Of a DNA stretch of 64,000 bases, positions 9,280 through 18,332 are shown in pieces. The position numbers were made by a program, and so were the translations under genes. Below the pieces are notes generated by a model. That model did no database searches and had not been told where the DNA came from. It worked only from the letters and a program-made list of their open reading frames with translations. Position 1 is the stretch's first letter, and the number at the start of each line of letters is the position of its first letter. Where the stretch lies: positions 62,001 through 126,000 of the forward strand of contig NZ_NEVN01000010.1 in the NCBI RefSeq assembly GCF_002261475.1, read 5' to 3'. The DNA comes from Bordetella genomosp. 5. Lineage in GTDB: Bacteria; Pseudomonadota; Gammaproteobacteria; Burkholderiales; Burkholderiaceae_B.

Positions 9280-10335
9280 TCAATGAATGGTATGCAGCTC
9301 GTAGCTGGCGTCGTCGCGGTCTTCGGTGGCCGGCTCGGTGGCGAGGAACGAGTTCCAGCCCAGGCGCACCTCGGCGCCTTCGCCCAGCGTGCTCGGTCCC
9401 ACGGCCTCGCGCGCCAGGATCAGGCGCACCTCGTACTCGAAGGTGAGGCCGCCGAACATCGTCAGCAGCTTCTCGAGCGCCTGCGCGCGGGCGCCGCCGG
9501 GCAGAAAATCGGTATAGGCCTGACGCGACAGCGGGCCGATCCACAGGCGGATACGCAGGTCGCGCTGCCAGATGCGGTCGCCCGCCAGCGCCGACACGCC
9601 GAGCACGGCGCCCGGCTGGCCGAGATAGGTGCGGTTCTGCGGCGGCACGTTGTACCAGCGGCCCACGAACTGCTCGACCCGCAGCGGCACGCCGAAGTAG
9701 TCGCTCAGCACCCGCTGCAGATAGGGCGCCGACACGGGCCGCTGGCGCGCGGCCGCGGCGTAGTGCGCGATCGATTCGTCGTGCACGACGCCCGCGCCGC
9801 TGCGCAGCCGGTCGCGCAGCGCCGGGTGGCCCATGCCGCCCAGTGCCAGCAGAAGCGGCAGGTAATGGTGATCGGCGTCGGTCTCGTGCCGCACCGGCAT
9901 GCGGTACTTCTTCCACGCCTCGTAGAACAGCGCGGCGGCGCGGTTCGAGAAGATATCGAAAAACGCGCGCGCGCCGCGGTCCCGCCGCACGCTCTCGCGC
10001 ATCGCGAGCATTTCCGAATAGTGCAGCGGCAGCGCGCCCTGCCCGCCCAGCAGGCCGAAGAACGCCGGGGTGATGTCCACCCGCGAAAGCTTGCCGTCGG
10101 CCACCGCGGCCTCGCGCGCCGCCGGGTCGGTCAGCGGCTCGCCCTCGTGGTCGTAGGCCATGGCCTCGACGATCTCGCTCGGCGGGAAGCCCAGGCCGGG
10201 CGAGTTCGGAAAGCGCATGCGCGCCGGCACGGTGTTGCGCGACGGGTTGCCCTGCTGCCGCACGAACCAGCGTTCGAGCAACCGCACGGCCTGGAAGAAT
10301 TCGAAGCGCTGCGGCTCGGCCAGCAGCGCATTCAT
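9280..10335 (-). CDS. tssG: TssG baseplate wedge protein
   Basis: The protein of 351 residues begins MNALLAEPQRFEFFQAVRLLE, the standard TssG (ImpH/VasB) N-terminus with the hydrophobic FFQAVRLLER helix. Conserved internal signatures include LGFPPSEI, FFGLLGGQGALPLHY and RVEQFVGRWYNVP. I chose the ATG at 10335 because it forms a TGATG junction with the tssF stop, giving translational coupling, and because the length then matches the family. Upstream in-frame starts would extend it deep into tssF. TssG with TssF and TssE builds the baseplate wedge around the VgrG hub. Confidence 0.95.
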   Translation of the reverse strand: MNALLAEPQRFEFFQAVRLLERWFVRQQGNPSRNTVPARMRFPNSPGLGFPPSEIVEAMAYDHEGEPLTDPAAREAAVADGKLSRVDITPAFFGLLGGQGALPLHYSEMLAMRESVRRDRGARAFFDIFSNRAAALFYEAWKKYRMPVRHETDADHHYLPLLLALGGMGHPALRDRLRSGAGVVHDESIAHYAAAARQRPVSAPYLQRVLSDYFGVPLRVEQFVGRWYNVPPQNRTYLGQPGAVLGVSALAGDRIWQRDLRIRLWIGPLSRQAYTDFLPGGARAQALEKLLTMFGGLTFEYEVRLILAREAVGPSTLGEGAEVRLGWNSFLATEPATEDRDDASYELHTIH

Positions 10336-12173
10336 CACGCTAGGATGGCGTCGCCGTTGCATGGAGGGCACCGTAGAAGTTCTTCCGCGCCGCGGCGCGA
10401 CAACACGACCAGCTGCACGAAGCTGTTGGCGTGCACGTAGAGTCCGAAGAATCGGTTGATCACCGCCACGAAGGTGTGCAGGCTCGTGCCCACGAAGTGC
10501 TCTTCGTTGACCGTCAGGCGGATCTCGATGCCGCGCACGAAGGTCGCGAACGGCTCGCCGGCCATCCAGTGCGTGGCGGGCTTGTAATCCAGGCCCACCA
10601 GGCCCTCGATCTGCCGCGCCGCCACCGGCGAGTTCGACAGGTCGTACAGGCGCAGCGTTTCCTTCAACGCGGGCAGGCCGCTCTGCACCAGCGAAAGATG
10701 ATTGAGCGCCAGATGCGAAATCAGGCGCCAATGCGCCGCGCGGCCCTGCTGGAAGCGCTGGCTGTGCGTGGGCCGGCGCAGCATGCGGATCGCCCGCGCC
10801 ACGGTGCCGCCCTCCATGAACAGATCTCCGCCGCCCTGCCCCACGGCCAGTTGTGCCGGCAGATCGCGGTTGGTGCAGGTCAGGTCCAGGCTGAGGGTCT
10901 CGGTCTGCGGCACGGCCGGATCGAAATCGATGTCGATGATCGATATCTCGGTTTCGTAGCCAGGGCTGCGCTGCGCCACCGCCGCGTCGCGGCGCATGGT
11001 CCAGTAATGGCTGGCATTCTCGGGCGATTCGCCGTGATGCAGCGAATAGAACGGCCGGAACGCCACGACGGACTCACCCTGCGCGTTCTGCCGCACCTGG
11101 CGGACGCGGTCGATCGAATAGACCTCGTAGCCAAAGGCGCGGCGCGCATCGGCCACCACCGGATACGACGCGGCGGCGTGGGTCACGCGGATCGGATCGG
11201 CGCGCTGATTGAACAGGTTCACGACCGGCGTGCAGCCCAGCCGGATGTTGTCGGCGCTCATCGATTCGAGCAGGCGCGCGGTATTCGAATCGGCGCGCAG
11301 CCCGGTCACGGGCAGATGCAGCGTGAACTGGCGCGCCGTGCCCAGATACGGCCGCAGCGCCGCGAGGTCCACGTCGACGAAATTGAATTTTTCCGAGAAC
11401 ACGAAGTACTCGGCCAGCAGACGGTAGGCCGGATGCGAGCTGGCCGGGAAATCGATCAGCGCATCCTCTTCGGCCAGGCCCACCTGCCCCAGCGGAATGG
11501 CCGGCAGCCGGTCCCAGCGGCCGGGCTGCAGCTCGACGTAGGCAGCCGCGGCACGCAGGAAGAGCGCGTCGCGCAGGGCCGCCACGAACGAGGGCTCGCC
11601 GTGCAGATAGATGCGCAGGCGATCGACGTTGAGCATGCCGAAGTGCTGATTCTCGCCCTGGCACGCGAACTGGATCGAGAAGCGGCCAGTCACGCCGGTC
11701 GGCAGCTTGGCCGTGGCGGGCGCGTTGGCGGTGGACACGAAGGCGGCGTGCGGCACTTCGAGCGGCGCGAGCGTTACGTCGTAGGCCGTGCGGAAGCGGC
11801 AGGCCACGCCACGGACCGGATGCGATTTGAGCTCGGTGCCGCGCGCGATGCGCACGGGCGCCGTGAGCTGCGCGCCCGCGCCGCCCAGGTCGAACTGCGC
11901 CACGCTGCAAGACGGAAACGGCCGCAGATAATGCGGATACATCACCTCGAACAGCGCCTCGGTGAACTCCGGATAGTCGTCGTCGAGCTTTTTGTTGATG
12001 CGGGCGCCCAGCAACGCGAACGACTCGATCATGCGCTCGACGTGCGGATCCTCACAGGTCTCGCCGGACAGCCCCAGGCGCGCGGCGATCTTCGGATAGC
12101 GTTCCGCGAAATCGCGCGACGAGCTGCGCAGAAAGCCCAGCTCACGCTCGTAATAGGGCAGCAATTCTTCCAT
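10335..12173 (-). CDS. tssF: TssF baseplate wedge protein
   Basis: The 612-residue protein starts MEELLPYYERELGFLRSSS, typical of TssF (ImpG/VasA), with FAERYPKIAARLGL, DPHVERMIESFALLGARI and PEFTEALFEVMYPHYLRPFPS following in family order. The ATG at 12173 was preferred over longer in-frame extensions because it gives the family N-terminus exactly. It is 50 bases downstream of tssE, and its stop shares one base with the tssG start (TGATG). TssF is the major wedge subunit that contacts TssK and sheath-initiating TssE. Confidence 0.95.
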   Translation of the reverse strand: MEELLPYYERELGFLRSSSRDFAERYPKIAARLGLSGETCEDPHVERMIESFALLGARINKKLDDDYPEFTEALFEVMYPHYLRPFPSCSVAQFDLGGAGAQLTAPVRIARGTELKSHPVRGVACRFRTAYDVTLAPLEVPHAAFVSTANAPATAKLPTGVTGRFSIQFACQGENQHFGMLNVDRLRIYLHGEPSFVAALRDALFLRAAAAYVELQPGRWDRLPAIPLGQVGLAEEDALIDFPASSHPAYRLLAEYFVFSEKFNFVDVDLAALRPYLGTARQFTLHLPVTGLRADSNTARLLESMSADNIRLGCTPVVNLFNQRADPIRVTHAAASYPVVADARRAFGYEVYSIDRVRQVRQNAQGESVVAFRPFYSLHHGESPENASHYWTMRRDAAVAQRSPGYETEISIIDIDFDPAVPQTETLSLDLTCTNRDLPAQLAVGQGGGDLFMEGGTVARAIRMLRRPTHSQRFQQGRAAHWRLISHLALNHLSLVQSGLPALKETLRLYDLSNSPVAARQIEGLVGLDYKPATHWMAGEPFATFVRGIEIRLTVNEEHFVGTSLHTFVAVINRFFGLYVHANSFVQLVVLSRRGAEELLRCPPCNGDAILA

Positions 12174-12223
12174 CGTTGTCTTCCTGGACGGCGAGTCCAC
12201 CCGCGGGCTCGCCGTTGTTCTTC

Positions 12224-12709
12224 TCAGACCATGGCCGGCGTCTTGGCCCAACCCTTGGTCACGGAGTACTGCAGGGTCGACGGCTGCAAGGTCGCGTCGA
12301 ATGTGACGGGCTCGTGGGCCGGGCCCACATCGAGCATCGCCGTGATCGCGAAATACAGCACCGACGTCGCCCGGCTGTCGACCTGCAGCACGACCCGCAC
12401 ATGGGTCAGCCGCGGTTCGTGCCGCGCGATGGCTTGCTCGAGCGACCGGCAGATGAATTCCCGGTCGTAATGACTGGCCAGGCTGCGGCCCGAAAAGTCG
12501 GACAGACCATAGGTCAGCACCGAGCGTTGGCAATTCGGATAACGCTTGAGACCCTCTTCGGTGAACACCATGCGGGTGTTCAACAGGGCCTCGATGTCAC
12601 GTGCCACCGTCTCTTTCATCTCTTCGATGGACAGACGGCGCAGCGCGTAGGGCGATTGGCTCTCGCCCTCGAAGAGCTTGTCGAACAGACTCGGCTCGAA
12701 CCCTTTCAT
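12224..12709 (-). CDS. tssE: TssE gp25-like baseplate protein
   Basis: This 161-residue GPW/gp25 family protein starts MKGFEPSLFDKLFEG and contains LRRLSIEEMKETVARDIEALLNTR and the GLSDFSGRSL segment characteristic of T6SS gp25 proteins. A GGAG ribosome site lies a few bases before the ATG. TssE nucleates TssBC sheath polymerisation on the baseplate. A strong terminator separates it from hcp upstream, so read-through, or a promoter of its own, must supply tssE through the toxin genes. Confidence 0.93.
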   Translation of the reverse strand: MKGFEPSLFDKLFEGESQSPYALRRLSIEEMKETVARDIEALLNTRMVFTEEGLKRYPNCQRSVLTYGLSDFSGRSLASHYDREFICRSLEQAIARHEPRLTHVRVVLQVDSRATSVLYFAITAMLDVGPAHEPVTFDATLQPSTLQYSVTKGWAKTPAMV

Positions 12710-12723
12710 CGGAACTCCGAATC

Positions 12724-12756
12724 AAAAAAGACTGCGACCCGGCTCGGGCCGCAGTC
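12724..12756 (-). terminator. Rho-independent terminator/attenuator between hcp and tssE
   Basis: Read on the minus strand, GACTGCGGCCCG, a four-base turn and CGGGTCGCAGTC form a stem of about 12 pairs with one mismatch. It is followed at once by six T residues (12729 to 12724). It starts 19 bases after the hcp stop and ends 14 bases before tssE. A partial terminator here would leave Hcp, needed in large excess, more strongly expressed than the baseplate genes. Confidence 0.85.
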
Positions 12757-12775
12757 CTTCAACCAGCGTTCGCGA

Positions 12776-13279
12776 TCAGACCGAGTAGGTCTTGTCGTTC
12801 TTGGTCAGGCTCCAGGCGCCCTGCGAGTTACCGCCCTGGTTGCCGCCCACCTTCTGCTGCGTGTACTTCCACTGCACCGCGGCGTACTTCAGCGAGAAGA
12901 TTTCGTGCGGCAGGCCTTCGCTCACGACTTCCGGCGCCACGCGGGCGATGATCACGTACTTCAGCTTGATCTCGAGGTACTTGACGCGGTTGCCGTCGCC
13001 GTCGGCGCGCAGGAAATCAATCGTCACTTCATCGAAGGTCGTGCCGCCCGACGCGTGCTGATACAGCAGCGGGCTGACCACGTCGAGATCCTTGGTGAAG
13101 ATCATCTCGCCATGTTCGGTGCGTTCGGCGGTATGGCCACCCGAGGTCGAGGCCGTGGCCGAGCGCGGCTGGATGATCTCGTGGCGCCAGGAGCTCACTT
13201 CGATCCAGTCCGGGTGATCCTTGTCCTGGGATTCCCCCTTGAGCGCGGGGTTGCCGAACTTGACGTAAATGTCCTTCAT
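12776..13279 (-). CDS. hcp: Hcp (TssD) tube protein
   Basis: The 167-residue protein has the Hcp1 fold signature: MKDIYVKFGNPALKGESQD at the start, then IEVSSWRHEIIQPRSATAS, GEMIFTKDLDVVSPLLY and a C-terminal WKYTQQKVGG strand. Hexameric Hcp rings stack into the expelled tube and can carry small effectors in the lumen. No fused effector is present, as the length is that of plain Hcp. An AGAGG ribosome site sits upstream of the ATG. It is 44 bases after tssC and followed by a strong terminator. Confidence 0.97.
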   Translation of the reverse strand: MKDIYVKFGNPALKGESQDKDHPDWIEVSSWRHEIIQPRSATASTSGGHTAERTEHGEMIFTKDLDVVSPLLYQHASGGTTFDEVTIDFLRADGDGNRVKYLEIKLKYVIIARVAPEVVSEGLPHEIFSLKYAAVQWKYTQQKVGGNQGGNSQGAWSLTKNDKTYSV

Positions 13280-13323
13280 TGTTGATGACCTCTTTTAATG
13301 GATGAGTTTCAGCGCAATGACGA

Positions 13324-14814
13324 TCAGGATTTCTGTGCCTGTGCCGGGAGTTCGGCGACCAAACGCAACGAAATCGAGAGTTCGTCGAGCTGGAAGTGCG
13401 GCCGCAGAAACGCCACGGCCCGGAAGACGCCAGGACGTCCAGGGACCTCGGCGACCTGAACCGAGGCTTCGCGCAGCGGAAACTGCGCTTTCTGCTCCTG
13501 CGTCGCGTTGTCGTCGAGCAGTACATACTGCGACACCCAGCGATTCAGGAAACTCTCAACGGACTGCGCCGACGCGAAGCTGCCGATCTTGTCGCGCATC
13601 ATCGCCTTCAGGTAGTGCGCCACGCGCGATACCGAGAAGATGTACTGCAGCTGCGCCGACAACACCGCGTTCGCGTTCGCGCTGTCCGTGTTGTATTTCT
13701 TGGCCTTCTGCACCGACTGGGCGCCGAAGAAAGCCGCGTAGTCGGAGTTCTTGCAATGCACCAGCGGAATCAGGCCCAGGTCGCTGAGCTCTTTTTCGCG
13801 GCGGTCGGTGATCGCGATTTCAGTCGGGCACTTGAGCGCGATCTCGCCGTCGTCGGTCTTGAAGGTATGCGTCGGCAGGTTCTCGACCAGGCCACCGCCT
13901 TCCACGCCGCGGATGGCGGCGCACCAGCCGAAGTCGGAGAACGCCGCGGTCAGGCGGGCGCCGAAGGCCCAGGCCGCGTTGCACCAGAGGTACTTCGAGT
14001 GATCGGTGCCGTCCACGTCTTCGACGAAGTTGAAGCCCTCGACCGACGTGCCTTCGACCGGGTCGTACGGCAGGCGGCCCAGGAAGCGGGGCATGGTGAG
14101 GCCCACGTAGCGCGAGTCTTCCGAATCGCGGAAGCTGCGCCACTTGGTGTATTCCACGGTGTCGAACACCTTGGCCAGATCGCGCGGACGGCCGAGATCG
14201 GCGAAGCTGTCCAGGCCCAGCAGCTCGGGCGAGGCCGAGGCGATGAACGGCGCGTGCGCCGCCGCCGCCACGTGCGACATCTGCTCGATGAAGTACATGT
14301 CTTCGGGCTGACGCGTGATCTCGAAATTGCCCAGCAGCGTGCCGAACGGCGAGCCACCGAAGGTGCCGAATTCTTCTTCGTAGACCTTCTTGAACATCAG
14401 GCTCTGGTCAAAGTCGATCGCGGTCTGGAAATCGCGCACCAGGTCACGCTTGGTGGCGTTCAGCACCTTGATCTTGAGCATCGGGCTCGTGTCGGTTTCC
14501 TGGCAGAGATAGTGCAGGCCACGCCAGGTGCTCTCGAGCTTCTGGAACTCGGGCGCGTGCATCACTTCGCTCAGCTGCGCGGAGATGAGGCGATCGAGCT
14601 CGGCGACGCGCGCGTCGAGCATGGCCGACAGGTTGTCGGACACGACGACGGTGCCCTTCATCACTTCACGCACGAGTTCGCCGATGATGTCCTTGGCGCG
14701 GTCGTGCTCGGCGCTCGACTTGGCGACGCGGCTCTGATCGACGATCTGGTCCAGCAGGCCGGGCGCGTCGGTGACGGCGGCGGCGCTATTGCTCGCGGCG
14801 GCGGTATTACTCAT
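13324..14814 (-). CDS. tssC: TssC large sheath subunit
   Basis: This 496-residue VipB/ImpC protein carries the conserved LESTWRGLHYLCQET, FDQSLMFKKVYEEEFGTFGGSPFG, VAAAAHAPFIASASPELLGL and LPYDPV segments. It ends in the C-terminal domain with HYLKAMMRDKIGSF and RPHFQLDELSISLRLVAELP. TssC packs with TssB as the contractile sheath around Hcp. Its start overlaps tssB by eight bases, so the two partners are probably made in step. Confidence 0.97.
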   Translation of the reverse strand: MSNTAAASNSAAAVTDAPGLLDQIVDQSRVAKSSAEHDRAKDIIGELVREVMKGTVVVSDNLSAMLDARVAELDRLISAQLSEVMHAPEFQKLESTWRGLHYLCQETDTSPMLKIKVLNATKRDLVRDFQTAIDFDQSLMFKKVYEEEFGTFGGSPFGTLLGNFEITRQPEDMYFIEQMSHVAAAAHAPFIASASPELLGLDSFADLGRPRDLAKVFDTVEYTKWRSFRDSEDSRYVGLTMPRFLGRLPYDPVEGTSVEGFNFVEDVDGTDHSKYLWCNAAWAFGARLTAAFSDFGWCAAIRGVEGGGLVENLPTHTFKTDDGEIALKCPTEIAITDRREKELSDLGLIPLVHCKNSDYAAFFGAQSVQKAKKYNTDSANANAVLSAQLQYIFSVSRVAHYLKAMMRDKIGSFASAQSVESFLNRWVSQYVLLDDNATQEQKAQFPLREASVQVAEVPGRPGVFRAVAFLRPHFQLDELSISLRLVAELPAQAQKS

Positions 14815-15322
14815 TGCGGCCTCCCTTGTCGGTCTCGCTGGTCAGTTGCTGCAGCTTCTCGGTGCTGGTGAGCACTTCGCCCAGCAGGTCTTCGAGCTTG
14901 TCGTTGCCGGCCAGCTTGTTGCGCAGGTCGGCCAGCTTGGTGCGGATGTCCAGCAGCTCGCGCAGCGGATCCACCTGCTGCACGACGGCTTCGGGACGGA
15001 AGTCTTCGATCGAGCGGAACTTCAGATCCACACCGAACGAGCCCTGCTCTTCGGTCAGCTGATTCTTCACGCGGTACGCGGCGCGCGGCTCGAGGCCTCG
15101 CATCACGTCGTCGAAATTGTCGACGTCGATGTTTACAAACTTGCGATCCTTCAGACGCGGCAGCTCCACTTCGGATTGCGCGCTGAAGTCACCCACCACG
15201 CCCACGACGAAGGGCAGTTCCTTCTGTTCGATGGCGTCGCCCTTCTCCACGTCATACGTCAACTGGACGCGCGGCGGACGGACTTTCTGCAGTCGTTTCT
15301 GAACGCTTTCTTTCTTGGCCAT
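14807..15322 (-). CDS. tssB: TssB small sheath subunit
   Basis: The 171-residue VipA/ImpB protein starts MAKKESVQKRLQKVRPPRVQL and includes ELPFVVGVVGDFSAQSE, FVNIDVDNFDDVM and a C-terminal coiled region LADLRNKLAGNDKLEDLL. That region contains the part contacted by ClpV in characterised systems. A GGAG ribosome site is placed before the ATG at 15322. It lies between the TPR lipoprotein and tssC in the main minus-strand operon. Confidence 0.97.
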   Translation of the reverse strand: MAKKESVQKRLQKVRPPRVQLTYDVEKGDAIEQKELPFVVGVVGDFSAQSEVELPRLKDRKFVNIDVDNFDDVMRGLEPRAAYRVKNQLTEEQGSFGVDLKFRSIEDFRPEAVVQQVDPLRELLDIRTKLADLRNKLAGNDKLEDLLGEVLTSTEKLQQLTSETDKGGRNE

Positions 15323-15388
15323 GAACGGCTCCGTGCAAAGGTCGTGTCTGTCGGGGTCGGCGCGATGCGGGACATCGCGCCGTACAGG

Positions 15389-16099
15389 TCACTTGTTGAG
15401 CAGATCGCCGAAGGGGTTCGGCGTGCGGTTCTGTTGGCCGGCAGGCGGCTGCGCGGCCGGCGTGTTGGCCGCGGGTTGCGACGCGGCGGGTTGAGCTGCG
15501 GGCGTGCGGCTGCCGGACGGCGCGGCGGTACCAGCGGAAGGAACGGCGGCCGGCGTACCGGCGGCCGGCGCGCCTGCCGGCGGATTGGCCGGCGGCGGAT
15601 TCACGCGCGGCGGACGCGGTCCCCGCGGCGGCGGACGGCGGCCCTCGGGGAACAACACATCCTGACCCAGCGTCTCGCGCATGGCGGCGGCCAGCGCGAC
15701 GGCGTCGGCGCGGGCGTTGCCAGCGAGCAGCGTGTCGGCGCGCAGGTCCGCGAGCGATTGCATCGCAACGCGCAGGCCGCCGACGGCACGCACCGTCTTG
15801 GCGACGAAGTCCTGCGGATCGCGGTTCAACGTCTCGTCGGCGGCGACGATCGCCTCACCGTATTTCTGCTGGTCGAATCGAATCTTTGCGATGTAGGACC
15901 AGGGCTCACCCTTCGAAGGATTGCGAACGGCAATCTCCTCGAACTGGGCCACCGCCTGGTCCGCCCCCTTCTGCTCGAGCGTCTTCTCGGCGGCGGCGAT
16001 CGACTTGCGATAGTCGTCATCCGACTGGGGTTGAACGGTGGCGCAACCGGCCATCACAACGACTATGCCGGCGCATACGAGGAGTCGGGACAGAGACAT
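15389..16099 (-). CDS. TPR-containing T6SS-associated lipoprotein
   Basis: The 236-residue product has a lipoprotein signal peptide with lipobox VMAGC (Cys19). A TPR-like helical region follows (about 28-130: AVAQFEEIAVRNPSKGEPWSY, then YGEAIVAADETLNRDPQDF). A proline/alanine-rich, probably disordered tail ends NPFGDLLNK. It is the first gene of the minus-strand operon. Similar TPR lipoproteins sit beside tssB in Burkholderiales T6SS loci (called TagM in some papers, from memory). The exact role is unknown; outer-membrane anchoring of an accessory scaffold is an inference. Confidence 0.8.
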   Translation of the reverse strand: MSLSRLLVCAGIVVVMAGCATVQPQSDDDYRKSIAAAEKTLEQKGADQAVAQFEEIAVRNPSKGEPWSYIAKIRFDQQKYGEAIVAADETLNRDPQDFVAKTVRAVGGLRVAMQSLADLRADTLLAGNARADAVALAAAMRETLGQDVLFPEGRRPPPRGPRPPRVNPPPANPPAGAPAAGTPAAVPSAGTAAPSGSRTPAAQPAASQPAANTPAAQPPAGQQNRTPNPFGDLLNK

Positions 16100-16255
16100 T
16101 TTCTGAGCACGTAGCAGGGTTGTAACTAGGGGGCGTATTTCATCAACCTTTTGTTAGTACAGCGCTACAGTGCATTACCCCATGTTACTTGCGTCTATCT
16201 TGCACGCATCGTGCTGCGATCTGTATTGCTAAACGCAGTTCCGGTATAAAGGGCC
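16100..16255. promoter_or_regulatory. Divergent control region of the two core T6SS operons
   Basis: The 156 bases separate the TPR lipoprotein gene (minus) from tssJ (plus) and are visibly more AT-rich than flanking coding DNA. A TATAAA at 16245-16250 lies five bases before the tssJ ATG. No convincing -35 hexamer lies at 16-18 bases, and no sigma-54 GG/GC pair was found. Both core half-operons must start here, so any regulator controlling T6SS expression probably binds in this interval, but I cannot point to its site. Confidence 0.6.
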
Positions 16256-16873
16256 ATGTCCAAACATATCCATTTATCTCGCTTCCTCGCAGTTACGTTG
16301 TGCCTCGCGGGAACCAGCGTCGTTACGGGGTGTGCGGCCGTTTCGGCGGTCGGTGCCGTGGCCGGGATGGCGGGTAACGCGCTTGAGATGGCGGGCATGA
16401 AAAAGCCCGAAAACGCGCCGATCGAAGTGAAATTGGCCATTCACGCCGGAGAAAATTTGAATGCCAGCAGTGGGCAGGCGATGGCCGCGGTTACAAAAAT
16501 ATACTATCTGAAGAGTCCCGAGGCATTCCAGCGTGCGCCGCTTACGCAATTGATAGACACTGCGCAGGAGAAAGCCGCGCTCGGAGAAACCGTGCTGGGT
16601 GCGCGCGAGCTGACGCTCACGCCGGGGCAGCGTTACGAGGTCGTCGAGAAGGTCCCCAAGACCGCCGACTACATCGGTATCGCAGGGCTTTTCTATGCGC
16701 CGGCGCCGATGCGATGGAAGTACGTGTTCAAGGTCAAGGACGCCGAAGACACCGGCATCGTGCTGGGTGCGCATGCCTGCGCCCTCACGGTGACCACGGG
16801 CAAGCCCACGCTGCCGCCCGGCATCCCTGCCTATGATCCGGCGCGCCTGTCAGGCGTGCAGTGCCCGAGCTGA
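16256..16873 (+). CDS. tssJ: TssJ outer-membrane lipoprotein
   Basis: The 205-residue protein has a signal peptide with lipobox VTGC (Cys26). The mature part is the TssJ/SciN transthyretin-like fold, shown by IEVKLAIHAGENLNAS, VTKIYYLKSPEAFQ and LTPGQRYEVVEKVPKTADYIGIAGLFY. TssJ sits under the outer membrane and binds the periplasmic C-terminus of TssM. There is no clear Shine-Dalgarno, and a TATAAA lies only five bases upstream. It is the first gene of the plus-strand operon, 73 bases before tssK. Confidence 0.94.
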   Translation: MSKHIHLSRFLAVTLCLAGTSVVTGCAAVSAVGAVAGMAGNALEMAGMKKPENAPIEVKLAIHAGENLNASSGQAMAAVTKIYYLKSPEAFQRAPLTQLIDTAQEKAALGETVLGARELTLTPGQRYEVVEKVPKTADYIGIAGLFYAPAPMRWKYVFKVKDAEDTGIVLGAHACALTVTTGKPTLPPGIPAYDPARLSGVQCPS

Positions 16874-16946
16874 TCGCCTTCGCGCGACCACGCGATCAAG
16901 TCCAATAAAAGCAGGCAACACAAGAGAAACCAATAAGAGCGCCATC

Positions 16947-18293
16947 GTGAGTTACTCAGCCAAAATCCTCTGGGGCGAGGGTCTGTTGCTCCGCCCGCAA
17001 CACTTCCAGCGTCAAGACGCTTATCACGAAGACCGGCTCGCGGAGATGGCGCGCGCGCTGCATCCATATGCCTGGGGCCTGCGCTCGATCCGCTTCGATG
17101 CGGCCGCGCTGTCCAACGGCATGCTGCGTGCCACGGAGCTCTCCGCGGTGTTCCCCGATGGCGAGCTGTACAACGCGCCGCATGGCGATGCGCTGCCTCC
17201 GCCCGTGGCCCTCACCGCCCTCGATGGCGTGACCGAGGCCGTGTTCTATCTGGCGCTGCACCCGCTCAAGGAAACGGGCGGCAACTATCGCGACGGCCAG
17301 GCCGCCGAGGTGTTCGACGCACGCTACACCCATGGCAACCAGCCCGCGCCCGATCTCTATACCGCCGCCACGACCGCAGAGCTTGCCTACCTGCGCAAGA
17401 ACGTGCGGCTGATCTCCGAATTCGAACCGCGCGACGAGCTTCTCGCGATCCCGGTGGCGCGCGTGCGCCGCACGGCCAGCGCGGGCTACGAGATCGACAA
17501 TATGTTTGTCGGCCCGAGCCTGTCGGTGGCGGCGTCCGGCGCGCTGCACGAGCAGCTGCGCCGCCTGCTCGACGCGCTGCAGGCCAAGGTCAATGCGCTC
17601 TACGGCTTTCATCGCGAGCCGAGCAAGAACATCATCGAGTTCCGCTCGGGCGACGTGGCATCGTTCTGGCTGCTGCATACGGCGAACGAGGCCTACGCGG
17701 CGCTGTCGCATCTGTTCCATCATCCGCAGCTACACCCGGAGCGCCTGTTCCAGGAGATGGCGCGCCTGGCCGGTGCGTTGATGACCTTCTCGAAAGAGCA
17801 CACGCTGGCCGACCTGCCGGTGTACCGCCACGATGCGCCGGGCCCCGCGTTCGCGCGTCTCGACGAGATCCTGCGCGACCTGCTCGAGACCGTGATCTCC
17901 ACGCGCTATTTCTCGATCGTGCTCGACGAGGTCCGCCCGTCGTTCCATGTGGGCCGGCTCGATTCGGACAAGCTCGACGAGACCACCTCGCTGTATCTCG
18001 CTGTGCAGGCCGCGCTGCCCGCCAGCGAAGTCTCCGAACAGGTCCCGATGCGTTTCAAGGTGGGCGCCCCCGACGACGTCGAAAAGCTGGTGCTCTCGGC
18101 CATGCCGGGCGTGCAGCTCACCTACACGCCCCAGGTGCCGCCGGCGGTGCCCGTCAAACCGGGCGCCGTCTACTTCACGCTGCAGACGCGCGGCTCGCTG
18201 TACGACCGCATGCTGCAGGCACGCAGCATCGCCATCTATGCGCCCGCCGGCATCCCCGAGCTCAAGCTGGACCTGATCGCCGTGACCCGCTGA
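16947..18293 (+). CDS. tssK: TssK baseplate-membrane connector
   Basis: The 448-residue protein uses a GTG start at 16947, giving the family N-terminus (M)SYSAKILWGEGLLLRPQHFQ. The in-frame upstream extension overlaps tssJ and has no family sequence. Other signatures are YAWGLRSIRFD, FPDGELYNAP, RDELLAIPVARVRR and the C-terminal PGAVYFTL segment. TssK trimers link the TssFGE wedge to the cytoplasmic parts of TssL and TssM. The order tssJ-tssK-tssL is standard. Confidence 0.95.
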   Translation: MSYSAKILWGEGLLLRPQHFQRQDAYHEDRLAEMARALHPYAWGLRSIRFDAAALSNGMLRATELSAVFPDGELYNAPHGDALPPPVALTALDGVTEAVFYLALHPLKETGGNYRDGQAAEVFDARYTHGNQPAPDLYTAATTAELAYLRKNVRLISEFEPRDELLAIPVARVRRTASAGYEIDNMFVGPSLSVAASGALHEQLRRLLDALQAKVNALYGFHREPSKNIIEFRSGDVASFWLLHTANEAYAALSHLFHHPQLHPERLFQEMARLAGALMTFSKEHTLADLPVYRHDAPGPAFARLDEILRDLLETVISTRYFSIVLDEVRPSFHVGRLDSDKLDETTSLYLAVQAALPASEVSEQVPMRFKVGAPDDVEKLVLSAMPGVQLTYTPQVPPAVPVKPGAVYFTLQTRGSLYDRMLQARSIAIYAPAGIPELKLDLIAVTR

Positions 18294-18332
18294 ACGCCCG
18301 CGAGCTGACTCACTGAACCGACACAGACTGCC

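Noticed and set aside
16200-16245. Sigma-54 promoter before tssJ
   Set aside because: A TTGCT is present near 16226, but the required GG element 10 bases upstream is not.
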